Assembly (NCBI GenBank): GCA_028583405.1
Contig: JAPTMU010000115.1
Coordinates: 332,501-396,500, forward strand
DNA length: 64,000 bases
Reading direction: 5' to 3'
From: Pogonophryne albipinna
Taxonomy: Eukaryota; Chordata; Actinopteri; Perciformes; Artedidraconidae
Below, one piece after another: positions 33,601-45,600 of this stretch. Numbering within the stretch: position 1 is the stretch's first letter; the number at the start of each line of letters is the position of its first letter. Both the position numbers and the translations under genes were made by a program. The notes under the pieces are model-generated. The model searched no databases. It saw nothing but the letters and a program-made list of their open reading frames with translations, and had not been told where the DNA came from.

Positions 33601-36600
33601 GCTTGCATCCTATTTTAAAGGCATTTCTTTTTATAATCTACTAAAATGCAACAAAAAAAGGGTTTGATTCTATTAATTGTGTCTTTTTTATTGCACTGTT
33701 GCAGCAGATTCCTGTGTAGCTTCAGATCTGAGTTGTCTTATTAGTAAGCCTCATTTACACTTTTATAGCAACACTATTTTTATATAATGGTAAAGAAAGG
33801 GTTCAGAGTCTTTTCTCCTGAGTCATATGTGGCAGCACTGTTCAATGTTTCTTGAAAACATGACCCACTGTAGTGACGTGTGCATAAACTCCAACTCTGT
33901 ATCAACAACACTGTTGTGTAACTTCAGTTAAATACTTGTATGTGTGTAGATTAGAAAGAGGTAAGATAAAGGATCTGCAGTATTTTATGAAGTATTCATC
34001 GTACAAAGGTCAGTTTTATACAAGTAGAAGTGTGTATTTACTTGGTAGGCTGTCACTAATGGCTACGCCTCTATGTGGACTGCTAGATCTCGGCAGACTG
34101 GCAACTTTAAAAGTAGCTCTCGGTTCAAAAAAGGTTGGGCACCCCTGGTTTAGACTGCCGGGTCCCGCATGAGCTCAGCCCCCTCCTTTTTTTTTTTTTT
34201 TTAAAGCTTTATACCCATCAGCACTTTTGAAACAGGAAGTGAAATAGAGGGATATGAGGCGTGGCTAGAATGGGTGATCTGTTTGGTGTTTTGAGCAAAA
34301 CACTTCATTTATATACATTTTTATATATCTGAGACTCATGCTATTACCTAAAAATAGCATGATAGGTGACCTTTAAGGTGGAAAACAGCCTTTTAAAGGT
34401 CACCTATTGTGCAAAATCCACGTTTGTATGTCTTATATACTGTATATTATTATGCATTGCAACATATCTGTGTATTAATCAGTCTCAAAACACACATTTC
34501 TGTATAAATAAGTACTAAAACCGTCCTCCAGGGAACCCCAACATGATTTAGGTTTCATATCTCGGCCCCACAGTAGAGTTCACAGGTCCGTATATCACCT
34601 CTGGATGTTATGAGCGTCTCGTTAGTGCAGAAGCTATATTTAATCGGTCCCTCAGGTGTTGTGAGGGAGCGTTTCAGGTGAGGAGTCAGCAGAGCCTGTT
34701 AACAATTCTCTTTCCAACAAGAAACCCTGACTGTAAACGAGTCTGAGACGCTGCAGAGTGAGGAATAAACCACGCGTTGCAGCCTGTGTGTTTTTAACAG
34801 CTGCTGCTTCACATACAGTATAATAGCAACACCTCCAGGGATCCCCATGCAGCTCTGCTCAAGCTTTCAGGTGCTGGGTTTCTTCTCACTGAATATATTT
34901 AGGGAAACAGAGTGTCGCTGAGCACAACAGTGTTAATTGTCAACGGAAATGATGACTAAAAAACAACCTTTTTTCCATGACTAAGACAAGACGTCACTAA
35001 ACACTAACTGTGAATATACCAACATGCAACAAAGAGCAGACTAAAATGACGTTTAAGACGTACAAACTTTACAAAAACTCTATTTGTTTTAGAAGAGGAG
35101 ACAAACATTACAAGGAGATTCTGAGGAAGACATTAGGGGATGTTTTGGCTTGACTAAATTGACCAAAATCTTGTGGGGCAAAGAAACTCTGCAGGGAACA
35201 CAGGGATTTCAGCCTTTGCAGACTGTTTACATGCACTAAAATCTATAGAACACTACAGGAGAGCAACAACTCCAGAAACCACTATTGGGCTTCTTTAAAC
35301 GTAATTTATTCTGTCAATTGCTGTTCATTAGGGTTAGATGTGAAAGATGTGTAGAATTTGACTTGATGTCGTGGTGCATACATACAACTAAAACAAACAT
35401 TTTAAACACGGATAGAAAACTATTTGAAGAAACTATAATAACGTAACAAACATATATAGTAAAACATAGCAGTTGAATATGATTGAAATCGTATAAATAT
35501 TACATCACATCACTTGTTAGACGCTTTTATCCAAAGTGACTTACATTCTCAATACTGTGGGCAATCCCCACAGGAGCAATTTGGGGTGAAGAGTCTCAGG
35601 GACACAACGACATGCTGACTGCAGTAGGGTTTGAACCTGTGCCCACCTGACCCCAACACCAACGCACAACCCACTGCGCCACACGCCTCCCACACACCTG
35701 TGCCAGGAGAGTAGAGACCAGTGTGGGGGAAACTTCTGAAGCAATTGGAGTCAGGACTCAGAGAGACACGAGGAGAGCTGGAGCTCTGATGGAGTCAGGA
35801 CTCAGAGAGACACGAGGAGAGCTGGAGCTCTGATGGAGTCAGGACTCAGAGAGACACGAGGAGAGCTGGAGCTCTGATGGAGTCAGGACTCAGAGAGACA
35901 CGAGGAGAGCTGGAGCTCTGATGGAGTCAGGACTCAGAGACACGAGGAGAGCTGGAGCTCTGATGGAGTCAGGACTCAAAGAGACACAAGGAGAGCTGGA
36001 GCTCTGATGGAGTCAGGACTCAGAGAGACACGAGGAGAGCTGGAGCTTTGATGGAGTCAGGACTCAGAGACACGAGGAGAGCTGGAGCTCTGATGGAGTC
36101 AGGACTCAGAGAGACACGAGGAGAGCTGGAGCTCTGATGGAGTCAGGACTCAAAGAGACACGAGGAGAGCTGGAGCTCTGATGGAGTCAGGACTCAGAGA
36201 GACACGAGGAGAGCTGGAGCTCTGATGGAGTCAGGACTCAGAGACACGAGGAGAGCTGGAGCTCTGATGGAGTCAGGACTCAGAGAGACACGAGGAGAGC
36301 TGGAGCTCTGATGGAGTCAGGACTCAGAGAGACACGAGGAGAGCTGGAGCTCTGATGGAGTCAGGACTCAAAGAGACACGAGGAGAGCTGGAGCTCTGAT
36401 GGAGTCAGGACTCAGAGAGACACGAGGAGAGCTGGAGCTCTGATGGAGTCAGGACTCAGAGACACGAGGAGAGCTGGAGCTCTGATGGAGTCAGGACTCA
36501 GAGAGACACGAGGAGAGCTGGAGCTCTGATGGAGTCAGGACTCAAAGAGACACAAGGAGAGCTGGAGCTCTGATGGAGTCAGGACTCAGAGAGACACGAG

Positions 36601-39600
36601 GAGAGCTGGAGCTCTGATGGAGTCAGGACTCAAAGAGACACAAGGAGAGCTGGAGCTCTGATGGAGTCAGGACTCAGAGAGACACGAGGAGAGCTGGAGC
36701 TTTGATGGAGTCAGGACTCAGAGACACGAGGAGAGCTGGAGCTCTGATGGAGTCAGGACTCAGAGACACGAGGAGAGCTGGAGCTTTGATGGAGTCAGGA
36801 CTCAGAGAGACACGAGGAGAGCTGGAGCTATGATGGAGTCAGGACTCAAAGAGACACAAGGAGAGCTGGAGCTTTGATGGAGTTAGGACTCAGAGAGACA
36901 CGAGGAGAGCTGGAGCTTTGATGGAGTCAGGACTCAAAGAGACACAAGGAGAGCTGGAGCTTTGATGGAGTCAGGACTCAGAGAGACACGAGGAGAGCTG
37001 GAGCTTTGATGGAGTCAGGACTCAAAGAGACACAAGGAGAGCTGGAGCTTTGATGGAGTCAGGACTCAGAGAGACACAAGGAGAGCTGGAGCTTTGATGG
37101 AGTCAGGACTCAGAGAGACACGAGGAGAGCTGGAGCTCTGATGGAGTCAGGACTCAGAGACACGAGGAGAGCTGGAGCTTTGATGGAGTCAGGACTCAGA
37201 GAGACACGAGGAGAGCTGGAGCTTTGATGGAGTCAGGACTCAGAGACACGAGGAGAGCTGGAGCTTTGATGGAGTCAGGACTCAGAGAGACACGAGGAGA
37301 GCTGGAGCTCTGATGGAGTCAGGACTCAGAGAGACACGAGGAGAGCTGGAGCTCTGATGGAGTCAGGACTCAAAGAGACACAAGGAGAGCTGGAGCTTTG
37401 ATGGAGTCAGGACTCAGAGAGACACGAGGAGAGCTGGAGCTCTGATGGAGTCAGGACTCAAAGAGACACGAGGAGAGCTGGAGCTTTGATGGCAAACACT
37501 GACGGTTCATTTGGAGCTTCGGCCGGAGAATTCACGAGACATGTCACGGGCCACGTTCTGACCACACGGTTGAGATGCCGCAATCAATTCTGAAACCCCT
37601 CCAGTAGCTCCAGGTTTTAGTTCAGAGTGTAATAATCAACATTCTTCATTAGATAGACTAAACAGCTGAGGACACTGAATCACATTGGTTGTCTCTTATG
37701 TCTCGGGGTCATCTACCCCCCGAGGAGGATGTGTTCCAGGTGTCCCACAACAATAACTATCTCTGACCGAGAGCTGCCCGGTCACAAACTGGTAACATCA
37801 ACAACTTGCTAGGGCCGCCCCTCCTTAGGGAGATAGCGGCTGCTCGAGGTTGGTCACCTGCGTCAGAGGGCGAAGGGTAAACATGTATACAGAGTTATTC
37901 CCTGACAACCAGTTATATGCTGTTGCCCCATTACGCCATCTAGTGATCAAATAACAAAACACATAAACCATTCTAATGGGTGCAACAACCTGTTTAACTT
38001 CAGCATGTGAGAGTAATGTCTTCCTCTCTCTGTCTGCCAGGTGACGTACGGCTCTTTCGACTACACCTCACTCCTCTATCTGTCCGACTACGGCTCTGAC
38101 TTCTCCGGAGGAAGATTCATCTTCATGGATCCTAATGGCAACCGGACCGTGGAGCCACGAGCAGGTAACCGTTAAAAATAGTAAATCCAGTCGCTAGTAA
38201 TCAGTAGTAACACCCTGGCTTTGTCTGGTAATCCTCTGAACCCACACTTAGTAGGTTAAGTCAGAGAGATAAGGGGTTTTATTATACTTAGTTATAATTG
38301 CTGCTTCAATAATCCAGAGGTTTTACTGTGTGTAAGAAGAGGCTTTATCCGGCATTTAGTACCTGTGGGGTTTGACTTAAACGCATCATGATCTCAAAGG
38401 AAATACAGCGGAGTGTGTATGTATAGAATTGAAAGAAAATATATGTAAGTTAATGGATATTTTCTTTGCAAATCCCACATGGCAAAATAACCTTTACAGG
38501 GAGTGATGTTCCCTGGAGTACGATTGGACTTGGCAGGAGATTTGGATCTACTTTGCTCTTCTGTTTTGACTGATTTCTCCTTTTCTTTGTACACTTTCTC
38601 CCTTCATTTCCACTCCAACGCTTAATGTATCACCTTAACAATGTTCCTGATCAACATTGAAAGGTCATGAAAGGAATCTTGTCGACTTGCAGGAAGTTGA
38701 GAGGAATTGAAACGAGGGCCAACAGTTTTGTGTGTTTCAAGTCAACGTTATTTATCTACTGTAGATCATGTGTCTGAAGGGGCTTTGCTGTCTGTACATC
38801 ACACAACGCCCTCTACCTTGAGATGCCAAATTCAACAAAGCAAAGGCGGGGAGTAGACAGAAGTTGGAGGAGTTGTTGGCAAACTACTTTTCCTGGTAAA
38901 ATAGCTAAAACAACGCAAATACTGTGTAAAAGATGTAGTCTATTTTGGTGTTTCGAGTCCTTGAGTTTGGTATTTTTTGCCATCTTAGAGCCAGAAGGAC
39001 CCTCCTTTATCTTGTATTTGACTCTATGGCCCAATCCCAAACCACTCCCTCGACCCTCTACCCCTCCGTGATGGAGTGAACTCCGTCTGCAGCCACACTC
39101 GCTGCTCAACGAGGCTCCTCCTGTCAGATGGAGGGAGTAAACACAGCAGCAAGCTTTGGGACGGCCTCCCCTCTCTCCCCTCTCTCCCCTCTCTCCCCTC
39201 TCTCCGGCAGAAACACGAAATGCCGTAACTGGATGTAACAACGGTTTCAAATCAGCATCTCTTAGACAAAAAGTTTAAATGAATAACTAAAATAAAACTC
39301 CAAACATCTTTCATTGTGTTTCAAAGCTCTTTTAGTTTTAAACCTGATGTTTATAAGCTTCTTAGTTTTAGCAACGGTCTGTAAATATACACAACTTTAT
39401 AATAAAATGCACACATTTACCTTTTTCTAGACTAAACACAGGTTTGATCCTAAGTTAAAAACATATGAGGTCATCATGAGGTTGTTAACATCGCAGTTTA
39501 TCAGTGGATGTTTGCTGGAACTACTTGTAAACAGCTTGTTTCCTGACGGACACACACAGCGTGACTCCGGTCAGGTAGAGACCGGTCTCAAGTCAGCACC

Positions 39601-42600
39601 GCTGCAGACTCGCTGTTTGAGGGCTTGATAGCCCACTCCCCCTCCACACCGCTCCACACTCGTTGCTTTGGAACAGCCCTCAATATGGCGGACCCTCCGC
39701 GTGAACGTGCAAACGGAGGGGTAGGGTGTAGGAGTAGGGTGTAGGGGTAGGGTGTAGGAGTAGGGTGTAGGAGTAGGGTGTAAGGGGCGGTTTGGGAATG
39801 GGCCTAAATGTGATCATAATTTACTAAAGGAACATCATGCTGTATCAAAGAGGAATCAAACCTAGTGATTGAGACCATAAAATCATCAGGAAAATGTTTA
39901 CTAAGGTAATAAATCACGTGAGAAGTAAGGATATGTTTTCATAGACTTCCACGCAATTTGTTTTTGGAGATATTTGGGAGAATGCAGGATTCTCCTCGTA
40001 GGACATAAAAAAAACATAATATCCGTCAGTTTTATTCATATAGGACAACGACTATGCTGTTGCAGTTTACGCTCTTTCAAAATCCTAATTTGTAAATAGT
40101 GGATCCATTAGCTAGTTTTCATTGTTTATCTGTTTCCATTTTTGGTTGTTTTCACCACAAATATGTTTAGTTGCGTTGTTGGCAGTTCATAGTGACTCTA
40201 CCTTAACAAAGAAAATAGTTGGGATACAGATGTTAGGAAAATGGAGACAGAAGTGCAACTTGCTTGAAAACTATAAATCTAAATGCTTGTTTCAGACACT
40301 TTAACATGAGTGTAACTTATTTATTCTTAAAGGTCCCGTGTCATGGCCATTTCTCCTGATCATTGTTCCATTGTTGAGGTCTACTAGAATAGATTCACAT
40401 TGTTCAATGTTCCAAACTCACATTGGTTTCTCACAGCATCTCAGTATAGTCTGTGTATTCACTCTCTGTCCTACACAGCTTGTTGGAGCTCCTGCCCCCC
40501 CCCCCCCCCCTCCCTGTGAGCCCAGCTCTGATTGGTCGGGACGTTGCGAGGCTCGTTGCTGTGAGGAGCGGACAGGTTTCCGGGTCGGGGATACAGCGAG
40601 AACAAGCGAAACTCATCCTGAGCACACAAACACTCACAGCCGAAGTAAAAACAATAAGTGTGGCTTGATATTGAGAAAGAAAAAGGTTTATAACGCTGTG
40701 AGAATGGGTCTGCGGAGAGCCTTTCTCCGCCATCCCAACTCGTCTATTACCAACCAGGGAGCTCTATGCAAGTCAATGGGACTCCCTGTTAGTTAGCCAA
40801 GGGGTCCTGGTGTGTGAGGTGCTCCGAGGATTGGTCCATTTGATCCAATCCGGTCATTTGTTGTTGATCTGGGTGTTCACACGTCACAGAAACCAGGAAG
40901 AAACAATGGAAAAAGAGAAATCTCCAGCGAGGCGTTCTGGGCCAGCATAGACAGGTCTTCTCTGTGTCAGAGTTTTACTCACTACAGGGTGCACTTTGAG
41001 GGTTTGTGACTCTGCAGACCGTTTACATGCAGAAAAACCTTCATAACACACAAGGGGACGGGTAAGAACCAGAACAGCATGGGACCTTTAAGTACTTCAT
41101 ACGTTGGGGAAAGGATATACTGTTGACCTTCCCATGTAGAGGATATATATTATTATTCCGCCTGACGTGATGTCAAAGACGACTGTAACTCCCTTCATGG
41201 TTTATTTGAAAAACTCGTTTAAAAATGACCTTAAAGACGGTTTGTTGGATGTATCATAGCATGTCAAAAGAGACCCAAGGAGACAAGGTTTCTCATGGTT
41301 TATCTGTTTTCATTTATGGTTGTAAAATACTAACGAAGGATAGAGTAGATGATACAGATGTAAAGAAAATGGAGGCAGAAGTGCAACAGCTTGCTGAAGT
41401 AATGCTTCAAGCAAAACAAATGAAAACATATTTGAGTCATCTTTATTCAGCATGTCTGGTGTTGACATTTTAACCGTCAGTGTAAATCCATTTGTAAACC
41501 TCTCACATTACCAGATAATCTGCAGGAACATCTGTATCAACCAATGAGTTTTCCTCCAGTTGTCAGAGAATTTAAATCCACCAAAAACTCCTGAGCCCAG
41601 CTTTAGTGAATCTGTTCAATATGGACAACATCTCGTCTTGCTGACAGTGTTATTTCCACTTTATCATATCCCGACTCTGTCTCTGTTCACCTTGTCCCGT
41701 CTCACTCCTCCTGTCTCACCTTATCTCACCCATTGTCCATCATCTGTCGCCCTCCGATCCGACACTTTTAATCAGCCGGCTATTCAGAAAAACAGCAATC
41801 CTTCACTTCACCTCGCCAACAGTATTTCACTTTGGTGGAGGAAATTCTTAAAGGTCCTCGATTATACTGTTTCTCATCAATATATCACAGGTCTCAGATA
41901 TATGCAGAGCCTGTCTCTGATTGGCTGAAACACCAAACAGATCATTGCAGCATTACCCATAATCCCCTCTGTTTCAGCCCTGTTTCCAAAGTGCTGATTC
42001 TCTGTCTGTTACTTTAGATGAAAATGAGGAGCCCCTCCCCACGCCCCTCTGAGAGACATTTGGTTACAAAGAATTCAATGGTGCTCTAGGAGGAGATTCA
42101 GGTGATAAGGGGGGGGGGGGGGGTTACCTTGGTTACCTTGGTTGCTGATTGGCTAATCGGGGTTTCCCACACATAGACTATACTTGGGCGGGCTGCCCAG
42201 GTATATTAACGGCCGCCCAAGTATATTTCGCGACCCATTTAGTTTTTTTTGTTGTTTTTTTATAATAGTTCTTTTTTCTGTTCGTCCGTGACCACGACGC
42301 CATCTGCGAATTATGACACTTTTCTCTGTGCGCGGCAAAACAAGCTCGCCAAAATGGCTTCACCGGTCTGGCAGTTTTTTAAGGTGTCCGAAAATGACAA
42401 TAAAATAGCGGTATTCAACGTGTGTGAAGCAGAAATCCTGCAGCTCCACCCGCTGGACCGGTAAGCGGAGCGAAACACACACTAACGGCCCGTCCACACA
42501 GCGGCGTGTGTTGAAGCTTCCAACGCTTCTGCCCATTCACTTTGAATGGGGTGACGTCACTTTTAGCCGAACTGCATTTTGGGAAGCGACGTGGAGCGTT

Positions 42601-45600
42601 GCTGGCGTTGCTGGCTTCAAAAGTTGAGCAATGTTCAACTTTTGACGCCTCGATGGAGGCGTCAGCCAATGAAATCCCGTTTATGCAAATCTGCCAGTAC
42701 AAGCGCTAGCCAATCAAACTGTGTGTATGCTGGGAGAGACTACGCAGGTCATTTCCTCATATTCCAAAAAATGGAGGGAAAATTCATTATAGCGGTAGTG
42801 AATCACCCGGTGCTGTATGATCAGTCTCTGTTCATCTACCGGGATACAAACCGGAGGAGCGAGGCATGGAGGGAGGAGGCATGGAGGGAGGAGGCAGAGA
42901 CAGTGGGTGAAACTGGTAGGTTTTCGCCTGTTTGGGGATTTTATATCCAGTTTACTTCGTTTTAACATTGCTATTGCTTTGTATGTCGGGGACAGGAGAT
43001 TCATGTGATTGGTTGTTGGTGGCGTTGCTTGCAAAAAATCCCCAAGCTTCAGATACGCCCACCTCCAAGCGTCAACGCACGCCGCTGTGTGGACGGGCCG
43101 TAAGAGTTAGACCTTACACACTTAGCTATTTGATCTACCTCTGGAACAAGCTAAACTAGTTATACATATATTTATTCTTCACTGTCGGGTCACTCATTAC
43201 TGGATCAGTGAGCTGCATGAGATCCTGACAGGCTGTCAGGAGAGAGAGAGAGTGCTTCCGCTCGTTTCTCCCGTGTTATTCTCCAAAGTTAATGTAAACT
43301 TGAATAATGTACTTCATTTGAATGTAATAATTATGTTGGTTGTTGTTTGTGGAAGCTCCAGTGAATGAGCCCCATTAACTGAGTTTTAAACATCACTTTA
43401 AATGGAAGATCCCCATAGGCCCCGCCCACTCGATCGGTATTGGCCGATACTGATTCCGGCGATCGGCCCCAAAATTAGCAATCGGAGAATCCCTAGTAAA
43501 TACTAAAGTAGACAGAAAGTGGGAGAAGAAACAAGGAAAAATACTAAATGTGGAAAACCAAATACAGTTAAAGAAAACAAAACTGAAGAAGTAAAGATGG
43601 GAAAAGACAGAATGTGGAAAAAACTGTGTAAGAAAAATACGAAAGGAAGGAGAAATCTTTCCGTCTGAATGAAAAAAGATCGAAAAAAGAAGAAGTGGAA
43701 AAAAGAAGATACAAAAGCAGAAGGAAACATTAAGAAGAGGAAACAGAGGACTAACTGAAGAGGACAGTTACAGAAAAATATAAAAGACAGAAAACAGAAG
43801 ACGAAAAAAAACAGAACAATAAAAGGACAAAAAAGACAGAGGAAGAGGGGATGGGAAAAATGTCTTGTTCAAATTCTCATTGGAGGAAACTCACAGATCT
43901 AGACCTATCAGAGGCTCTGCTGAAACCCTCCTGATCACTTCTGTCACTTCTAACGGATCCTGAAGATCCACATGATGCATCACTTTTTAAACTATGTGTG
44001 AAGAAATACTAAAGAAGACAGAAAGGGGAAAAAGACGAGAACGAAAAAAGACAGAAAAATACGAAATATTGAAGAAGGTGAAAAAGACAAAAGTAGACAG
44101 AAGAAGACCAAAAGCAGTTTTAAAGTAACAGAAGTTCAATCAGGAGAGACGTTTTTTTGTAAGAATACATATTTATTGCCAGGAATACACAAATGAATGT
44201 AATGGTGATTTTTGCAATTATGCCCCGTTGTGCAGGAGTATCATTCGGGAGGGGAGAAATGATCCGATGAAACCCCCCGGGGTCTAGACACTGGTGGTGG
44301 TGAATGGATGGTTGGGGTCGGTCTGAAGAGGAGGGGCTTAGCTTGACCCTGGTGGTGGTGAATGGATGGTTGGGGTCGGTCTGAAGAGGAGGGGCTTAGC
44401 TTGACCCTGGTGGTGGTGAATGGATAGTTGGGTTCGGTCTGAAGGGGAGTGGCTTAGCTTGACCCTGTTGGTGGTGAATGGATAGTTGGGTTCGGTCTGA
44501 AGGGGAGGGTCTTAGCTTGACCCTGTTGGTGGTGAGTGGATAGTTGGGTTCGATTTGAAGGGGAGTGGCTTAGCTTGACCCTGGTAGTGGTGAATGGTTG
44601 TGTTCGGTCTGAAGGGGAGGGGCTTAGCTTGACCCTGGTGGTGGTGAATGGATAGTTGTGGTCGGTCTGAAGGGGAGTAGCTTAGCTTGACCCTGGTGGT
44701 GGTGAATGGATGGTTGGGGTCGGTCTGAAGGGCTTAGCTTGACCCTGGTGGTGGTGAATGGTTTGGTTCGGTCTGAAGGGGAGTGGCTTAGCTTGACCCT
44801 GGTGATGGTGGTGGTGAATGGATAGTTGGGTTCGGTCTGAAGGGGAGTGGCTTAGCTTAACCCTGGTGATGGTGTTGGTGAATGGATAGTTGTGGTCGGT
44901 CTGAAGGGGAGGGGCTTAGCTTGACCGTAATGGTGGTGGTAGTAGTGGTGAATGGATGGTTGGGGTCGGTCTGAAGGGGAGGGGCTTAGCTTGACCCTGG
45001 TGTTGGTAAATGGATAGTTGGGGTCGGTTTGAAGGGGAGTGGCTTAGCTTGACCCTGGTGGTGGTGAATGGATGGTTGAGGTCGGTCTGAAGGGGAGTGG
45101 CTTAGCTTGACCTTGGTGGTGGTGAGTGGATGGTTGGGTTCGGTCTGAAGGGGAGTGTCTTAGCTTGACCCTGGTGGTGGTGGTGAATGGATGGTTGGGG
45201 TCGGTCTGAAGGGGAGAGGCTTAGCTTGACCCTGGTGTTGGTGAATGGATAGTTGGGGTCGGTTTGAAGGGGAGTGGCTTAGCTTGACCCTGGTGGTGGT
45301 GAATGGATAGTTGGGGTTGGTCTGAAGGGGAGGGGCTTAGCTTGACCCTGGATTCAGAGGGACAGGAGGTGAAAAGGGGTGGAGGAGGGTTGCGTCAAGT
45401 CACCTGAAATGACAGCTGACAGAGGGGAGAGCAGATTTAAAAGGGTTAGCGGAGCGCTATGATAGGCTTGTGGGAATAGAGCGAAGTTATTGGCTAAGCT
45501 GGGGAGTGACGCCCCCAATCACTTATTGAGAGGAGAGAGAGTAGTAACATGGAAATAGTAAATGAATGAGTAAAAACGAATGAATAAGAAAAGACGAGTG

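Larger units (their letters stand above)
32218..34372. mobile_element. TTAA-flanked MITE copy 1, interrupted by a hAT element
   Basis: Matches 51899-53704: AATGCACTTGTTGATGTCTT, CGTCAGAAAATAAA, GATATGGCGTTTCATC and the right end ATAGCATGATAGGTGACCT. TTAA follows at 34373-34376. The left end lacks about 14 bp present in copy 2. It abuts the preceding TTAA element and shares its TTAA. Confidence 0.8.

Noticed and set aside
35627..35692. A tRNA gene
   Set aside because: A and B boxes are present, but the cloverleaf is degenerate and an L2-type tail follows, so it is a SINE head.
38813..39250. A 145-codon minus-strand frame with [11 protein letters not shown]
   Set aside because: It reads through the CTCTCTCCC repeat of a DNA transposon relic; no domain.
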